Shown here: positions 55,835 to 64,000 of the stretch, piece by piece
How the letters are laid out: the number at the start of each line of letters is the position of its first letter
How positions within the stretch are numbered: position 1 is the stretch's first letter
Source of the DNA: UBA1858 sp965227695
GTDB lineage: Bacteria; Pseudomonadota; Gammaproteobacteria; UBA4575
DNA length: 64,000 bases
Reading direction: 5' to 3'
Assembly: GCA_965227695.1 (NCBI GenBank)
Contig: OZ245760.1
Span: 1,736,001-1,800,000 of the forward strand
Position numbers and translations under genes: made by a program
Notes under the pieces: generated by a model
The model's input: the letters and a program-made list of their open reading frames with translations, nothing else
Database searches by the model: none
What the model was told of the DNA's origin: nothing

Positions 55835-56645
55835 CCCGGAACTTTACAATCAAGAAATTAGGAATATTGCGCACCCACTGCCGCCACACAGTTTCAAAAG
55901 TGCTCATTCACAAGCAACTGGCCTCATACTCCGGCACGTCTTCCCACCTATATCAAACACCTCCCAATGTCACGTCAGCTGAGCCAATGTCTTCGGGCCG
56001 CCATCGCTCTGGAGTCGCTTCACATCGCTGACAACGATTATATAGCTTTCTGTGCGTCATAAGTGATTGATATTCAGTCATGTGGCTACCCCAGTATATT
56101 TAAGTTGAAATAGTCGCGTTTGGTGACTGTCATTAAATTTATGAGAATCATTGCTTATCGACTTTGAAAGCGTTCCGGGAAGAGCACCCAAAGTTCATGA
56201 AATTATAAGAATCGGCACTCACTTGGTATCGACAGGCGTTAGCCGCCGATTGGAACCTGCCAGCTGATGTAAAGCAGGACTTCACAAATGCCAGAATCCT
56301 CAAAAAAGCATGCCCGATGCGCAGCATGAAAAACGGATGTGCAAACAATTCAATTGCCGGAGAAAAAATTCCCGTCTGCCGAAACGTTATAGCGTAGCCA
56401 ATTCCCAAGTTAATCACTCCTCTCTGAAACATCGCCAAGCTGCTTAACATGGCGAACAAATCTCGGCACCGGAGAAGGCTTATTGCCTGCCACAACCTGT
56501 CACCGACCTGCTGGCAGTACTCCCTCTCATACTTGTATGTTATTAATATTAATTCGAACGATTGTCAGAATTTTCAGTTTCAATTCAGGTTGCTCCGATA
56601 AAGTGATCCCTATCATTAATGACACAGTCACTTCAGGAGCTAACC
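55835..56645. other. Gene-poor region after the ssrA scar
   Basis: There is no supported gene in about 810 bases. A 115-codon minus-strand frame at 56148-56495 has no ribosome-binding site or recognisable motif. The region may be decayed island DNA; its right end holds the promoter of the cytochrome b561 cluster. Confidence 0.4.
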
Positions 56646-57227
56646 ATGACCCAAGCAAACACCGTTTCCGTCTGGGATCCACTCGTTCGGGTATTTCACT
56701 GGAGTCTGGCCGGCGCATTTTTTATGGCCTATATCAGCGCCGAGGAATGGCTCAATGTACACACCACTGCGGGTTATCTGGTCATTAGTATCGTGGTGGG
56801 GCGTCTGCTGTGGGGCTTTATCGGCACCAGCCATGCCCGCTTTCGCGATTTTGTGGTGGGCCCGCGCAAAACCCTGACATATATAAAGTCCATGGCAAGC
56901 CGCCGCCACCCGCGCTTTCTTGGTCACAACCCGGCAGGCGCAGTCATGATTCTGGCGCTGCTCTTCAGTCTGGCGGCTACTGCCAGCCTGGGCATGATCA
57001 CGCTGGGTATTGAAGAACACTCAGGACCTCTGGCGGGCTGGGTATCTGCCATGGGATGGCACGATGATGATATTGCAGAGGAGCTGCACGAATTCTTTGC
57101 CAACCTGACCTTGTTCCTGGTGATTTTTCACATCGCCGGCGCCCTGCTTGAAAGCTGGCTTCACAGGGAAAACCTGGTGAAAGCGATGCTGACCGGCCGT
57201 AAACCCGAGACAACGACAGAACAGTAA
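56646..57227 (+). CDS. Cytochrome b561-type membrane haem protein
   Basis: A 193-residue di-haem inner-membrane electron carrier of the bacterial cytochrome b561/b6 type. Four helices are visible, with histidines in VFHWSLAG, WLNVHTTAGY, ELHEFFAN and LVIFHIAGA. The ATG at 56646 has AGGAG 8 bases upstream and is preferred to an in-frame ATG at 56619. It is the first gene of a run with two PepSY proteins and a two-component system; the likely role is envelope electron transfer controlled by that system. Confidence 0.9.
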   Translation: MTQANTVSVWDPLVRVFHWSLAGAFFMAYISAEEWLNVHTTAGYLVISIVVGRLLWGFIGTSHARFRDFVVGPRKTLTYIKSMASRRHPRFLGHNPAGAVMILALLFSLAATASLGMITLGIEEHSGPLAGWVSAMGWHDDDIAEELHEFFANLTLFLVIFHIAGALLESWLHRENLVKAMLTGRKPETTTEQ

Positions 57228-57256
57228 CAAACCCAACTGACAACGGAGCATTCACG

Positions 57257-57613
57257 ATGAAAAACCCAATTGCAACAATACTGACACTAACCATCACTGG
57301 CGCGATATTCACCGTGCTGGTGCAGGCCACCCCCGACGAAGAACCCACGTCCGGACAGCATGACATGGAGCGAAAAAGCAATTACGAGTACACTGCCCAC
57401 TCCGGTGACGCCAATAACGGCAATCAGCTGAGCCTGCAGGAGGCGATCGCTCTGGCTCAGGCCCAGCGGGGTGGCGAAGTGCGGGAAGCCGAAATGGAAT
57501 ACAAGCATGGCCGCAAGGTATTTGAAGTGGAAGGTGTAGACGGCGACGGCCGTCGCTACGAAATATATCTGGATGCCAGCGATGGCTCCGTGATCAAGCA
57601 AGAATATCAATAG
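57257..57613 (+). CDS. PepSY-domain periplasmic protein 1
   Basis: A 118-residue exported protein with signal peptide ending near VQA and one PepSY domain (LSLQEAIALAQAQRGGEVRE then GDGRRYEIYLDASDGSVIKQ). PepSY domains are thought to bind and restrain partner enzymes or sense ligands. It lies 29 bases after the cytochrome gene. Confidence 0.9.
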   Translation: MKNPIATILTLTITGAIFTVLVQATPDEEPTSGQHDMERKSNYEYTAHSGDANNGNQLSLQEAIALAQAQRGGEVREAEMEYKHGRKVFEVEGVDGDGRRYEIYLDASDGSVIKQEYQ

Positions 57614-57620
57614 GTCAACT

Positions 57621-57956
57621 ATGGCGGCTGCCAGTAAAAACCTGATCTTCCTGAGCTGCATCATCCTGGTATGTGTCTCGCTGGCGTTCCCCGCCAGCGG
57701 CCATGCCAGCGATGATCTGGATCATGAAACAGCCCGCACACTGCGCCTTGAGGGAAAGATCCTGCCCCTCGCTACCATCCTTAGTCGTTTGGAAACGCTT
57801 GATCTCACCACGGTGCTGGAACTTGAACTGGAAAGGGAACAGGGCCGCCTGCTCTATGAGGTGAAAGCGCTGAACCAGCACAACCGGGTGGTGGAAGTGT
57901 ATATCGACGCCAGCACCGGTGAACTGTTGAAATTCGAAACCGATGATGACGATTAA
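57621..57956 (+). CDS. PepSY-domain periplasmic protein 2
   Basis: A 111-residue exported PepSY protein with a signal peptide ending near GHAS and a domain ending NRVVEVYIDASTGELLKFET. It is similar to its neighbour but not a recent copy. Its TAA overlaps the ATG of the response regulator by one base, so it may feed the sensor kinase. Confidence 0.9.
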   Translation: MAAASKNLIFLSCIILVCVSLAFPASGHASDDLDHETARTLRLEGKILPLATILSRLETLDLTTVLELELEREQGRLLYEVKALNQHNRVVEVYIDASTGELLKFETDDDD

Positions 57957-58624
57957 TGCGCCTGTTACTAGTGGAAGACGACATATCACTTGCTGAGAAG
58001 CTGAAACAACGCTTAAAACGCGAAGGTTATGCCGTGGACCTCGCCCACAACGGGATAGATGGCGAGCATCTTGGGCAGCATGAAAGTTACGACGCCGTGG
58101 TACTGGATATCGGCCTGCCCGACCGATCCGGCCTGGCAGTTCTCGAGCATTGGCGCAAGGAAGATCTGGCCACACCGGTACTGATTCTGACCGCCCGCGA
58201 CGACTGGCAGGAAAAGGTGGACGGCCTGAAAGCCGGCGCCGATGACTACCTCACCAAGCCCTTTCATTTCGAAGAACTTGCCGCACGAATACAGGCACTG
58301 ATCCGGCGCAGCAAGGGTCAGACCAGAGCGGAACTGGCCAGCCCCGGCTTCAAACTTGATGAGCATTCCCAGTCGATCTGCTGGGATGATGGCAGCACCC
58401 AGCCCCTGACCGGCACTGAGTACCGGTTACTGCGCTACTTTTTGCTGAATCCCGATAAAATCCTGTCCAAAGCCGAACTCACCGAGCATGTCTACGCTTA
58501 CGACAGTGACAAGGACAGCAACGTGATCGAGGTTTACGTGCGCCGCCTGCGGGAGAAGCTGGGCAAGAAACGCATTCAAACCCAGCGTGGACAAGGCTAT
58601 GTGTTCAGGGGAAGCAACCGATGA
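57956..58624 (+). CDS. OmpR-family response regulator
   Basis: A 222-residue regulator with a receiver domain (EDD at residues 7-9, phospho-acceptor Asp near 50 in VVLDIGLPD, Lys in LTKPF) and a C-terminal winged helix (LTGTEYRLLRYFL, VIEVYVRRLREKLG). It resembles PmrA/QseB/PhoP. It overlaps the histidine kinase gene by four bases and probably controls the upstream cytochrome-PepSY genes. Confidence 0.94.
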   Translation: MRLLLVEDDISLAEKLKQRLKREGYAVDLAHNGIDGEHLGQHESYDAVVLDIGLPDRSGLAVLEHWRKEDLATPVLILTARDDWQEKVDGLKAGADDYLTKPFHFEELAARIQALIRRSKGQTRAELASPGFKLDEHSQSICWDDGSTQPLTGTEYRLLRYFLLNPDKILSKAELTEHVYAYDSDKDSNVIEVYVRRLREKLGKKRIQTQRGQGYVFRGSNR

Positions 58625-59994
58625 ATTCCCTGCGCACCCGAATAAACCTTGGCGTACTGACGCTCAGCCTGATTTTTTTTATTGGTCTGGTAATGGCGGA
58701 AGGATTTTTTATTCGTCAGGTGGCCGAGTATTACGTGTCCACCCGCTTACAGCACGACGCAGAAATCCTGTTAAGTCTGATGGAGATAACGCCGGATTCC
58801 GATGAAGCAGCCATCAGCCTGTCCGTTGAGCGCACGAACCCGATTTACCGCCGTCCCCTGAGCGGTCATTACTACAAGATTCTAATCCCAGACGGTCAGT
58901 CACAACTTTGGCTGCGCTCACGCTCCCTGTGGGATGACGATTTCCAGCTGCCCTCACCCCTGCCACCCTTGCCGACATTGCTCCACAATACCGGCCCGCA
59001 GGAACAGCCACTGCTAATCCATGTGGATCGCTTCGAATGGCAAGGGAAAAGTATCACCATCGCCGTGGCCGAATCTCTGGAAGAGCTGCAGCCGCTGATT
59101 CGCCGCGCGCAGTGGTGGTCCGCCGGCGTGGGTGGCCTGGTGGTGTTGCTGCTTTGGATGTTGTTTGGGCGCTGGCTGAATCTGGCGCTGGCACCGCTGA
59201 ATGAATTAAGCGCACAGATCAGCCAGCTGAAGCGCGGCGTGCGCGAGCAGCTAACACTGCAGCAACCGGTGCAGGAGCTGCAGCCTGTCGTGGCCGAGGT
59301 TAACGCACTGGCACAGGCACTGGATGAACGTATCAGCCGCTCCCGCAAGGCCATGGGCAACCTGGCCCATGCATTGAAAACGCCCCTGGCTGTGCTGAGG
59401 CAATTAGGCTGCGCCGGGCCTGAGCAGGGTTCAGAGGCGTGGTGGCATGAGCTGAATCATAACCTGGATGTAATTCAGCTTCGCATTGATAACGAACTCA
59501 AGCGCGCCCGTATTGCCGGCCAGCAAGGTGCCCGGCGCCAGCTCAATCTGCGTGACGAAACCCTGGATCTGCTCGCTACCCTGCAACGAATCCACAGTGG
59601 TAACACCATAAACGCAGAGGTGAACATGGCACCCCATATTCTGCTGCACGCGGATCGTCATGATTTTATGGAGCTGCTGGGTAATCTTCTGGATAACGCC
59701 TTCAAGCATGCACGGCATCGGGTAAAAGTGAGTGCCGCTTTAACACCATCACTGGTGATCTCAGTGGAGGACGATGGTCGCGGCTGCAACGAAGCGGATC
59801 TGCAACGCATGCAGCAGCGGGGTAAACGTCTTGATGAGTCCGGCAGTGGCCACGGTCTGGGCCTTGCCATTGTGCAGGATATCGTGGCGCAATACGGTGC
59901 CCACTGTGAGTTCAATCGCAGCGCCCTGGGCGGGCTGCGAGCAGCCATTCACTGGCCGGAACAAGCGACAGAAACTAACACTCTATCAGATTGA
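58621..59994 (+). CDS. Sensor histidine kinase
   Basis: A 457-residue membrane sensor with helices near 12-32 and 163-183, a periplasmic sensing domain between them, a HAMP-like segment, a DHp domain with phospho-acceptor His in LAHALKTPLAVL near residue 250, and an ATPase domain (NLLDNAFKHA, VEDDGRG, GHGLGLAIV). The layout is PhoQ-like. It is paired with the preceding regulator; the ATGA overlap ensures coupling. Confidence 0.94.
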   Translation: MNSLRTRINLGVLTLSLIFFIGLVMAEGFFIRQVAEYYVSTRLQHDAEILLSLMEITPDSDEAAISLSVERTNPIYRRPLSGHYYKILIPDGQSQLWLRSRSLWDDDFQLPSPLPPLPTLLHNTGPQEQPLLIHVDRFEWQGKSITIAVAESLEELQPLIRRAQWWSAGVGGLVVLLLWMLFGRWLNLALAPLNELSAQISQLKRGVREQLTLQQPVQELQPVVAEVNALAQALDERISRSRKAMGNLAHALKTPLAVLRQLGCAGPEQGSEAWWHELNHNLDVIQLRIDNELKRARIAGQQGARRQLNLRDETLDLLATLQRIHSGNTINAEVNMAPHILLHADRHDFMELLGNLLDNAFKHARHRVKVSAALTPSLVISVEDDGRGCNEADLQRMQQRGKRLDESGSGHGLGLAIVQDIVAQYGAHCEFNRSALGGLRAAIHWPEQATETNTLSD

Positions 59995-60347
59995 GATTTT
60001 CAGGAGTCTGAACACACCCCGGATTCTTCATAACGCAGAGAAAAATTATAATGCAATGAAACACTAAGTTACCTTCACCGAACGACCTGAGGATAACGGT
60101 GAATTGACAACCGAGCTTCCGCTAGCTTCTGACAAACGGAATTCCGAAGCGCCCGCGTAAGCATAATCCCGCACTCACTCACTTAAGCAGTTGAGGGAGT
60201 AATTCAGTTCCTATTACGGGAACCAAATCGACGTTCCGCCCCACCATCAAACGGCATTCAAGGAAATCCAATAAAACTCATATCTGCGCTACAATATGTC
60301 TGCTTGCGGCTCAAAAGAGGTTATTCAGATATTTGAATTTGCTTCAT
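59995..60347. other. Intergenic region between sensor kinase and pyrC
   Basis: There is no gene in 353 bases, which hold the converging 3' ends of the sensor kinase and pyrC. No clear terminator is seen. Confidence 0.4.
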
Positions 60348-61394
60348 TCAATTTTTTCTTTGATATTTCCATTGCAGTGGAAATTCCGGCTCAAACACAC
60401 ACACATGATTATCATGGCGAACTGGTATTTCTGCGGGTGGTTCCCAGTCCGACTTCACTAAAGTAATGGTTTCTTTGTTCACAGATTTATTATAGAAATT
60501 TGCTCCATTAATTGACGCGAAACCCTCAAGCTTATTGAGTGCTTGTTCCTCGTCGAATACATGTGCATACAATTCAATTGCGATTGGCGCAGAAAAAATA
60601 CCCGCACATCCACATGCGGATTCTTTTTCATGGCGAAGGTGTGGTGCGGAATCCGTTCCAAGAAAAAATTGTGTATTCCCTGATACTGCAGCTTTACGTA
60701 ATGCCAAACGATGATGTTCACGCTTTGCTACAGGCAAGCAATACATGTGCGGCCTTATTCCCCCATTAAACATTGAATTGCGATTGATCAACAAGTGATG
60801 GGGAGTAATTGTGGCAGCGGTCAAATCTCCTGCTTCACTGATAAATTGAGTCGCTTCTTCAGTGGTTATATGTTCCAGAACAATCCGCAATTCCGGTAAA
60901 TCAAGGCGAAGCCTGGTTAGAGTCGTGTCAATGAAAATTTTTTCACGATCGAATATATCCACGTCTCTATTGGTTATCTCTCCATGAATTAGCAAGGGCA
61001 TTCCGATTTTCTGCATTTTTTCAAGCACTGGATAAATTTTGTGAACATCAGTCACGCCCGTGGACGAGTTAGTCGTGCTATTAGCAGGGTATAATTTCGC
61101 TGCAGTCAGGATTCCATCGATGAAACCCTTTGCAACATCATCCGGGTCTGTTGTATCCGTTAAGAAACACGTCATTAGTGGTTCGAAATTGCTGCTCGCA
61201 GGCAAAAGTCGAACAATCCGCTCTTTATATGCCAATGCCTGAGCAGCAGTAATGACTGCAGGATTCAGATTTGGCATTACAATGGCCCGTCCAAATGCTT
61301 CTGCTGTCCATGGTAGACACATCTCCAGCATAGCGCCGTCACGAAGATGAACGTGCCAGTCATCAGGCTTGCGTAAGGTAATACTCTGATTCAA
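60348..61394 (-). CDS. pyrC: Dihydroorotase
   Basis: It cyclises carbamoyl-aspartate to dihydroorotate in pyrimidine synthesis. The 348-residue PyrC type has metal ligands in DDWHVHLRDG near residue 13, a carbamylated Lys region TAAKLYPA, HGEITN, EHITT and GTDSAPH. The length matches E. coli PyrC. Confidence 0.96.
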   Translation of the reverse strand: MNQSITLRKPDDWHVHLRDGAMLEMCLPWTAEAFGRAIVMPNLNPAVITAAQALAYKERIVRLLPASSNFEPLMTCFLTDTTDPDDVAKGFIDGILTAAKLYPANSTTNSSTGVTDVHKIYPVLEKMQKIGMPLLIHGEITNRDVDIFDREKIFIDTTLTRLRLDLPELRIVLEHITTEEATQFISEAGDLTAATITPHHLLINRNSMFNGGIRPHMYCLPVAKREHHRLALRKAAVSGNTQFFLGTDSAPHLRHEKESACGCAGIFSAPIAIELYAHVFDEEQALNKLEGFASINGANFYNKSVNKETITLVKSDWEPPAEIPVRHDNHVCVFEPEFPLQWKYQRKN

Positions 61395-62005
61395 TGATTT
61401 ATGCCTGGTTGATGAAGTCTTCTTTAGTGCGGATACACAATTTAATTTTAACCGTTTTTAACTTTAGCTTAATTAGTTATCGTAACATAAAGTGACACCT
61501 TATAATATCTCTTAAACATACCTGAAAATCTTCATGTTCACCTGTTAAGCAAGTCACAAGCCCTATCGATCAGAAGGGTTAACTTCAAGCTCTAAAACTT
61601 TCAATCATTTTTTAAATATTTTTAACAGGCAATTTTACCAGTAGCTCCATCAATCAGACTCTAGTTTCGATCACCCAGAATACCTGAATGGAAATTTATC
61701 GAGAACTCGTCAATTGAGAGCGTCTAAACATGCGCGCATCCAGGAAGCTTCACCTTTATTAAGATTTATATCATGACAGTAAGAAAGTTTTTAAGCATGT
61801 GCACGATTGAGCTCTAGAACAAAGTCAAAACGAACTGCTTCTGCATTTCTTTGGAAGCGATGAAAATGTTCAGGATCAGTACTTACAATAGATCTGGAAG
61901 AGAATACCATGGCAAGTACAGCATCAATTCTGTTTTGTGTCTGCTTACCTTGTCCGTGTCATTTCTAACACTGATTGATTGGCATTTTGCCATTCGTTTG
62001 GTGCA
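61395..62005. other. Long intergenic region upstream of pyrC
   Basis: There is no supported gene, RNA or repeat in 611 bases. The part nearest 61395 must hold the pyrC promoter. Confidence 0.4.
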
Positions 62006-62986
62006 TTATTGTTTAGCTTTAATCCAGACGGCCTCGACGAATTCATAACCGGTGCTGCCTTTCTTGATAACTCTGGGGACGCGATAGTCGATAGCCGGTT
62101 GGTGATCCGGCAGGGTTTCAGGCAGTGGTTGGATCTTGCCACCGCGTGCTGTGTAGTGGAATTTGCGCAAGAGCACACCATCGGACTGCCTGGTAATGGT
62201 CACTTCGTAGTCACCGTCACGTGTCCAGTCACTTTCTGTAAAAGGCTTTGCATTGTATCCATACTTCTGCTCATGCGGATGATAAAGTGACGTCTCGACT
62301 CGCCGATAGTGTTTATACGGAAACGACTCCTGGTCACGTTTGGAATGGGCAACCAGTTCACCCTCTCGTTTCATCTCGACAAAGAACTTCTGCTGATGCG
62401 CCTTCTCGGCAAAATCACGGATACCGGCCCAGAAGGTCAGTTTTGGCCAGTTCTCGCCTTTCCAGGTGTCATTAGTGATATGCGCATACAGCTCCCACAG
62501 TCCAAAGTAGCGATACACGGTTTCTCGCTCGAATGCATCATCACCAATCTCGATGCGCTCCAGCACCACTGGCAGCCGACTGACCGGCGCACCATTGACC
62601 AGGAATACGATATTATAGACTCCCGGCTCGCTCAACTTCACTTCAGCCGTGCCTGCAACGCTTGTCCGGGCGATGACACCGTTACTGGTCCGGTTGCCAT
62701 AGCGGTCCTGAAACGGAAAGCTGGCGACAACCGTATCTGTATCGTCAACTACGGCCACAACCGCCTTCAGTGGTTCATCCGTCGGAAAAGCCAGATCATA
62801 GTCGGCGGCATGGAACACGATCAGTCCGGTGCGGTCATCAAAATAGGTGTCGAGCATGGGCTCGAAAAGAAATGCCGGTCCACGCTGAGCCGAAGCGTGT
62901 GACCATGTCAGCACAAGTAGTATGCTTAAAAGAAATAAGCCGATCGTTCTCGGCTTTGCATACGTGCCTTGGGTGGTTTCATTCAT
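62006..62986 (-). CDS. Exported protein of unknown function (326 aa)
   Basis: A protein with a signal peptide (IGLFLLSILLVLTWSHASA) and a mature part rich in beta strands. An Ig-like domain is suggested by VAGTAEVKLSEPGVYNIVFL near 115-135. The C-terminal half contains WPKLTFWAGIRDFAEKAHQQ and many charged and aromatic residues. No catalytic motif is recognised. The ATG at 62986 has GGAG 6 bases upstream and is preferred to an upstream TTG. It stands alone. Confidence 0.75.
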   Translation of the reverse strand: MNETTQGTYAKPRTIGLFLLSILLVLTWSHASAQRGPAFLFEPMLDTYFDDRTGLIVFHAADYDLAFPTDEPLKAVVAVVDDTDTVVASFPFQDRYGNRTSNGVIARTSVAGTAEVKLSEPGVYNIVFLVNGAPVSRLPVVLERIEIGDDAFERETVYRYFGLWELYAHITNDTWKGENWPKLTFWAGIRDFAEKAHQQKFFVEMKREGELVAHSKRDQESFPYKHYRRVETSLYHPHEQKYGYNAKPFTESDWTRDGDYEVTITRQSDGVLLRKFHYTARGGKIQPLPETLPDHQPAIDYRVPRVIKKGSTGYEFVEAVWIKAKQ

Positions 62987-63383
62987 GCTGGACTCCAATG
63001 TGGATTGCTTATTATCTCAGAATAAACGCAACATTGTGGCATATCAAGCCATCAACATACCTTCAGGCCGCCCTCCATAACCACGGCAAATATGCAAAAT
63101 CTGGTATTAAAGCATATTAATATGCCTGAATTGTGAAGATATGAAGTTGTGCACGGTAAAAGCTGATGACTGATGAAACATACATCGGCAACGCTTTTGA
63201 GCTTCCGGTTGTTATTGGTATTACTCTTTAGTTAAGCGTATTGAAGCCATGTTTGATTCAAAACCTCTACAATTAATGGCCCATGTAATTTTTTATCACG
63301 CTAAAATTTTGATTATAGTTCAATTCAGCTTAGCTGAATGAAAGTTTGCTTGCTTCTTTCGATGTTATTCATGCCGAAATTGT
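62987..63383. other. Intergenic region
   Basis: There is no gene in 397 bases and no clear repeat. Confidence 0.35.
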
Positions 63384-63893
63384 CTAAATCATAACTTCAT
63401 AACGCAGTCGCAGTGCATTTTGGTTAAGAAGTTCTGATTCCAAAAGCTTCAGCTGTGGAACTTCAATCGCATCACCAAACATCGGCACACCATTACCAAA
63501 CGCAATGGGATGCAAGTCCATCACAATATAATCAATCAATCCTTCACTCATAAACGCATGTGCAACCGTACGCCCACCACCGATAATGGCTTCTTCAACG
63601 TTTGCATCTTCGAGGATTTTCAGGGCTTCCGTTGTAGATTTGGCTTGCTGCCAATCGGTACCTGACAAGTCCAGATCTTGCGAAGAAAGAACAACCTTAT
63701 ATTTTGGATGTAACACTGCGGCCATTTCCGGGTTGTTCACCTGCTCAAAAGAACTACGGCCTGCAATTACATTTCCGGTATCGTTGACCAGTGAACACCA
63801 ATTTTCCCATGCGCCATCAGGAAACATGGGGATACCATTTTTGTCAGCAATCATTCCATCGATTGAAACAGATAAAAAAAGTGTCGTTTTCAT
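63384..63893 (-). CDS. Dihydrofolate reductase/RibD C-terminal family protein
   Basis: A 169-residue NADPH-dependent reductase-like protein with the pattern LFLSVSIDGMIADKNG, IAGRSSFEQV, EEAIIGGGRTVAHAFMSEGL and YIVMDLHPIAFGNGVPMFGD. It is not the housekeeping FolA type; it belongs with stand-alone YyaP/YwjB-like proteins of unknown substrate. The ATG at 63893 follows GGAG by 8 bases and is chosen over an upstream TTG. Confidence 0.88.
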   Translation of the reverse strand: MKTTLFLSVSIDGMIADKNGIPMFPDGAWENWCSLVNDTGNVIAGRSSFEQVNNPEMAAVLHPKYKVVLSSQDLDLSGTDWQQAKSTTEALKILEDANVEEAIIGGGRTVAHAFMSEGLIDYIVMDLHPIAFGNGVPMFGDAIEVPQLKLLESELLNQNALRLRYEVMI

Positions 63894-64000
63894 ATAATTC
63901 TCCAAAAATTAAAATATTATTACTCTGTATTTTCATACTCATGCAACTGCAATTAAGCAATGACAAAGAGTAGTCATCTATTGTTCAATCTACCTAAAAT

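Noticed and set aside
56148..56495. 115-codon minus-strand frame after the ssrA scar
   Set aside because: No ribosome-binding site, no recognisable domain, and it lies in apparently decayed DNA.
61851..62048. 65-codon plus-strand frame upstream of pyrC
   Set aside because: It overlaps the end of the exported protein gene on the other strand and shows no motif beyond a chance hydrophobic stretch.
1..64000. CRISPR array or complete insertion sequence
   Set aside because: No regularly spaced repeats and no transposase gene were found anywhere in the window.

Overview
The window comes from a gammaproteobacterium of moderate GC content. The evidence is a gammaproteobacterial tmRNA tag (ANDDNFALAA), the vertically conserved run glyA-nrdR-ribD-ribE-ribB-ribH-nusB-thiL-pgpA, a full-length single-chain purL, msrP, ettA, and a complete gspC-to-gspN type II secretion operon. 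The genus cannot be named from the sequence alone.

Layout: (1) 1-2295, minus: P-type cation ATPase running off the left edge. (2) 2585-11519: an integrated mobile element of about 8.9 kb inserted in the 3' half of a tRNA-Glu gene and bounded by a perfect 46-bp direct repeat. It carries a tyrosine integrase, an AlpA-like regulator too short for routine gene calling, a winged-helix protein, several small unknowns, a fused HK97-type prohead protease-major capsid protein, and a divergent three-gene operon ending in a metallo-beta-lactamase-fold hydrolase. No terminase, portal or tail gene is present, so it looks like a very small capsid-encoding phage satellite with an accessory (possibly defence) cargo. 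(3) 11.75-22.9 kb: type II secretion operon gspCDEFGHIJKLMN. (4) 22.9-28.5 kb: two paralogous small Arg-rich proteins, an exbB-exbD-exbD-tonB operon, an HxlR regulator and a DUF4010 membrane protein. (5) 28.8-36.5 kb: tRNA-Ala, gltX, and a tight five-gene operon joining a HEAT-repeat Ser/Thr kinase, two PilT/PilU-type ATPases, a retropepsin-like protease and a cyclase-FHA protein. (6) 36.7-44.3 kb: riboflavin/thiamine/one-carbon cluster, with an HslV-like Ntn hydrolase inserted between ribD and ribE. (7) 44.5-55.1 kb: ettA, a 15-residue-repeat helical protein, an AAA ATPase, msrP, a probable outer-membrane barrel, purL and a GT39-like glycosyltransferase. (8) 55.3-60.0 kb: ssrA followed by a duplicated ssrA 3' end (an island scar), then a cytochrome b561-PepSY-PepSY-two-component cluster. 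(9) 60.3-64 kb: pyrC, an exported unknown and a dihydrofolate-reductase-like protein.

The most interesting parts are the tRNA-Glu element and its metallo-hydrolase operon, the kinase/FHA/PilT operon, the serine-type HslV-like protein in the riboflavin operon, and the ssrA scar. All functional statements rest on reading motifs and gene order; no database search was possible.
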